DNA from: Ligula intestinalis
Lineage: Eukaryota > Platyhelminthes > Cestoda > Diphyllobothriidea > Diphyllobothriidae
Direction of reading: 5' to 3'
Length of the DNA: 64,000 nt
NCBI GenBank assembly: GCA_036362985.1
Contig: JAYGXS010000001.1
Location: 11,868,615-11,932,614 of the forward strand
Shown here: one piece after another, positions 62,216 through 64,000 of the stretch
Layout of the letters: the number at the start of each line of letters is the position of its first letter
How positions within the stretch are numbered: position 1 is the first letter of the stretch
Made by a program: the position numbers and the translations under genes
The notes under the pieces: model-generated
The model's input: the letters and a program-made list of their open reading frames with translations, nothing else
Databases searched by the model: none
What the model was told of the DNA's origin: nothing

Positions 62216-64000
62216 ATTATATATCTTTCCCTTCCCGTTTTAAACAAGTCCATCAATGCCTGAATATGCTAAGACCCTTCTGTTTGAAGTTTCTACACAA
62301 AAGGCCCTGGCAGCGTAACAAAGAATGACTTAAACCTCAATTATTATACGACTCCAGGTAACATATTTAAACGAAATCGTCCTACTGATTTTGAATCCCG
62401 CCACCCCATCTTCTGATTTCTGCTAAGGCCATCAATCATTTTAGAAGCTCCTGTCGTAGCAGTACAATAATCGAAACTGGATATCTAAGCAGCTAAGCTG
62501 TGCGCCTCGAATCATATAGCAGTCACTTGATTTTTTAGTAGACATAGGACACGGATTAATCAGAGTGTGAGCATATTTTATCTTGTTGCGTAGATTCCGA
62601 ACTAAGTTGTATACCATGCCAGACACCGTAAATTACGACTTTTGTTTTATTTCTACTTACTTCTGCCCAACTTTGCTCAAAAACCCGGAAGGTTTAAAAT
62701 TCTTACTTGTCATAAGAAGCATGCAATATCGGTTTTTTCCGACATCTACCCTCGTCTGATTCTATGCCCTGAATAGGTTATGCTATTTTTAGCGTCTAAA
62801 AGGCATCCTTCTTCTCTGGAGGATTTTTAAGTCACGGTTGTCTGTGTTACAACATCAGCATCCTAAAAGCATCTTCCTTTTCCCGCCCTTACCTGTCACA
62901 AATTCCATTCCGTCTACGTTATGATGTCGTAAGCGAACTCTGGTTTGGAAATTTATTGTTTACTCCATCTCAAACTTCCGACACGGAACTTTCTTGTTCA
63001 CTGTGAAAAAAATATGACTGCTTAATGTGTCACGAGGGCGCGGAAGCCGACCGAATCGCCCAATCGGGAGTCGTATGACTGTGGAAGTCGGCATTTCGCC
63101 CCACCACATCGAATCCCATTACCACTGTCCCCCTCTCTCTCTTTTGCTACCAATCTAAAGACGATCAAACATTGCGTAGGAGCACGTGTGTCTGATACTC
63201 ACATGAGATCGGCACTTTTACTGAATTCTGTTTCACGTAGGAGGAGGGGGAGGAGGAACTAGCAAGTGTGTTTCAATCGTAGGCTGAGGAGATCATGACA
63301 TGATGGCCACCATAGGATCTCAATAGAGCGTGCAAATTGGCCTGAACTGGACACAGTTGAATGCAGAAGTGACCGGAGTCAGATGGCATTGAACCCTGAC
63401 GAATGCGGGCCAGGGAAAAAATTGTGCATAGACAGGCTATTAGGCAACGTCGTACATGGCGCCTTTATCCAGCCTCGGTCCTCTTACCCTTATATTGCCA
63501 CTGAACCACCGTAAGAGTGTAGTGGGTTGTTGCCCGCACGATGCCTGGCCTTCCTGTCGTGACCTCCATTCGTCTAGACCTCAGGGTCGTTGCGGCCGCC
63601 AGATTTACTGGTGTGTGTGACGTGGACCGCCCATCAAGATGTCCACACACACGCTGTCCAACCAATCACAGGCCGACCTAGCAAATGAACGCTCACTCTC
63701 TCCGTCTACTGGTCTGACTGCTCTCAAACTGGCACTTGGGACCCGGTCAATCTCCTGAGTGGTCGTGTTCTCACAAGTCAGACATCTTCCATCTATTCTC
63801 CGTTTCTGTGTACACAATGCACTCTTTCTACCACTCCGGCCTTTACCGACTTTTCCTCTTCTAAGTTACCATGGTCTGAAGATCGCAGTTGCTGAGTTTG
63901 ACTCACTTCACCCCCTGCGATAAGACTGAGGGAGAGAGAGAGTTAGGTAGCAACAATGAAAGTTTGTTTCACTACAACTGAATTCCCAATGAAGTCAACC
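62216..64000. other. No gene recognised
   Basis: AT-rich to about 63000, then GC-richer. 63640-63850 inverted carries family R landmarks (CTGTGATTGG inverted at about 63664, TGTGTACACA at about 63809, CCACTCCGGCC at 63831). The minus frames at 63465-63665 and 63605-63817 are not domain-bearing. A GAGA run lies at 63929-63941. Confidence 0.4.

Overview
The window looks like gene-poor, repeat-choked nuclear DNA from a metazoan, most plausibly a flatworm and perhaps a large-genome tapeworm. That assignment is an inference from the mix of repeats: CR1/Rex-like and RTE-like LINEs, a Mag-like Ty3/gypsy element, many Penelope-like elements (PLEs) and tRNA-derived SINEs. It also fits the single compact host gene, which has a splice acceptor just before its ATG. 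Two runs of N (10 and 100 bases) show it is a draft scaffold. No bacterial-style operons, rRNA genes or CRISPR arrays are visible.

Only one host gene is convincing: prefoldin subunit 3 (VBP1/PFDN3) at 19488-20072, complete in one exon. Almost everything else recognisable is decayed mobile DNA.

Layout. 1-8.3 kb: three LINE pieces, with a Rex/CR1-like element apparently nested in an older LINE, plus a reverse-transcriptase (RT) remnant of a PLE at 6.0-6.6 kb. 8.3-12.2 kb: no genes, but an inverted pair of hammerhead-like motifs at 10.8 kb. 12.2-14.6 kb: an RTE-like LINE on the minus strand that has lost most of its RT. 14.8-17.8 kb: a gypsy element with a 340-bp 5' LTR, gag, protease, RT and RNase H, deleted before integrase. 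19.5-20.1 kb: prefoldin, followed by a CTC microsatellite. 20.6-23.6 kb: a SINE cluster, partly in inverted pairs. 23.6-24.7 and 32.5-33.6 kb: two copies of an unidentified 1.06-kb repeat. 25.4-29.7 kb: the longest LINE, minus strand, with ORF1 and EN-RT parts. 30.0-31.9 and 50.3-52.1 kb: two inverted copies of an unidentified ~1.8-kb sequence. 33.9-37.7 kb: SINEs, a 374-bp near-perfect hairpin, two PLEs and a TA-flanked MITE-like element. 41.4-42.7 kb: a tandem duplication of ~575 bp. 44.9-48 kb: LTR-like repeat fragments. 48.6-49.5 kb: a PLE. 52.4-53.2 kb: a GC-rich island with an unidentified 207-codon frame. 53.4-55.2 kb: a second copy of the first Rex/CR1-like LINE. 55.7-60.2 kb: PLE fragments with several hammerhead-like motifs. 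60.2-64 kb: SINEs and low-copy sequence.

How it fits together: the autonomous families (LINE, PLE, gypsy) are all broken here, so the region reads as a graveyard, with SINEs and MITE-like elements as passengers. The strongest leads are the recurring CTGANGA...GAAA motifs near PLE ends (candidate hammerhead ribozymes), the SINE-centred fold-back hairpin, and the long inverted repeat whose two arms keep the same short open frame. All similarity statements come from reading by eye; no database search was run.
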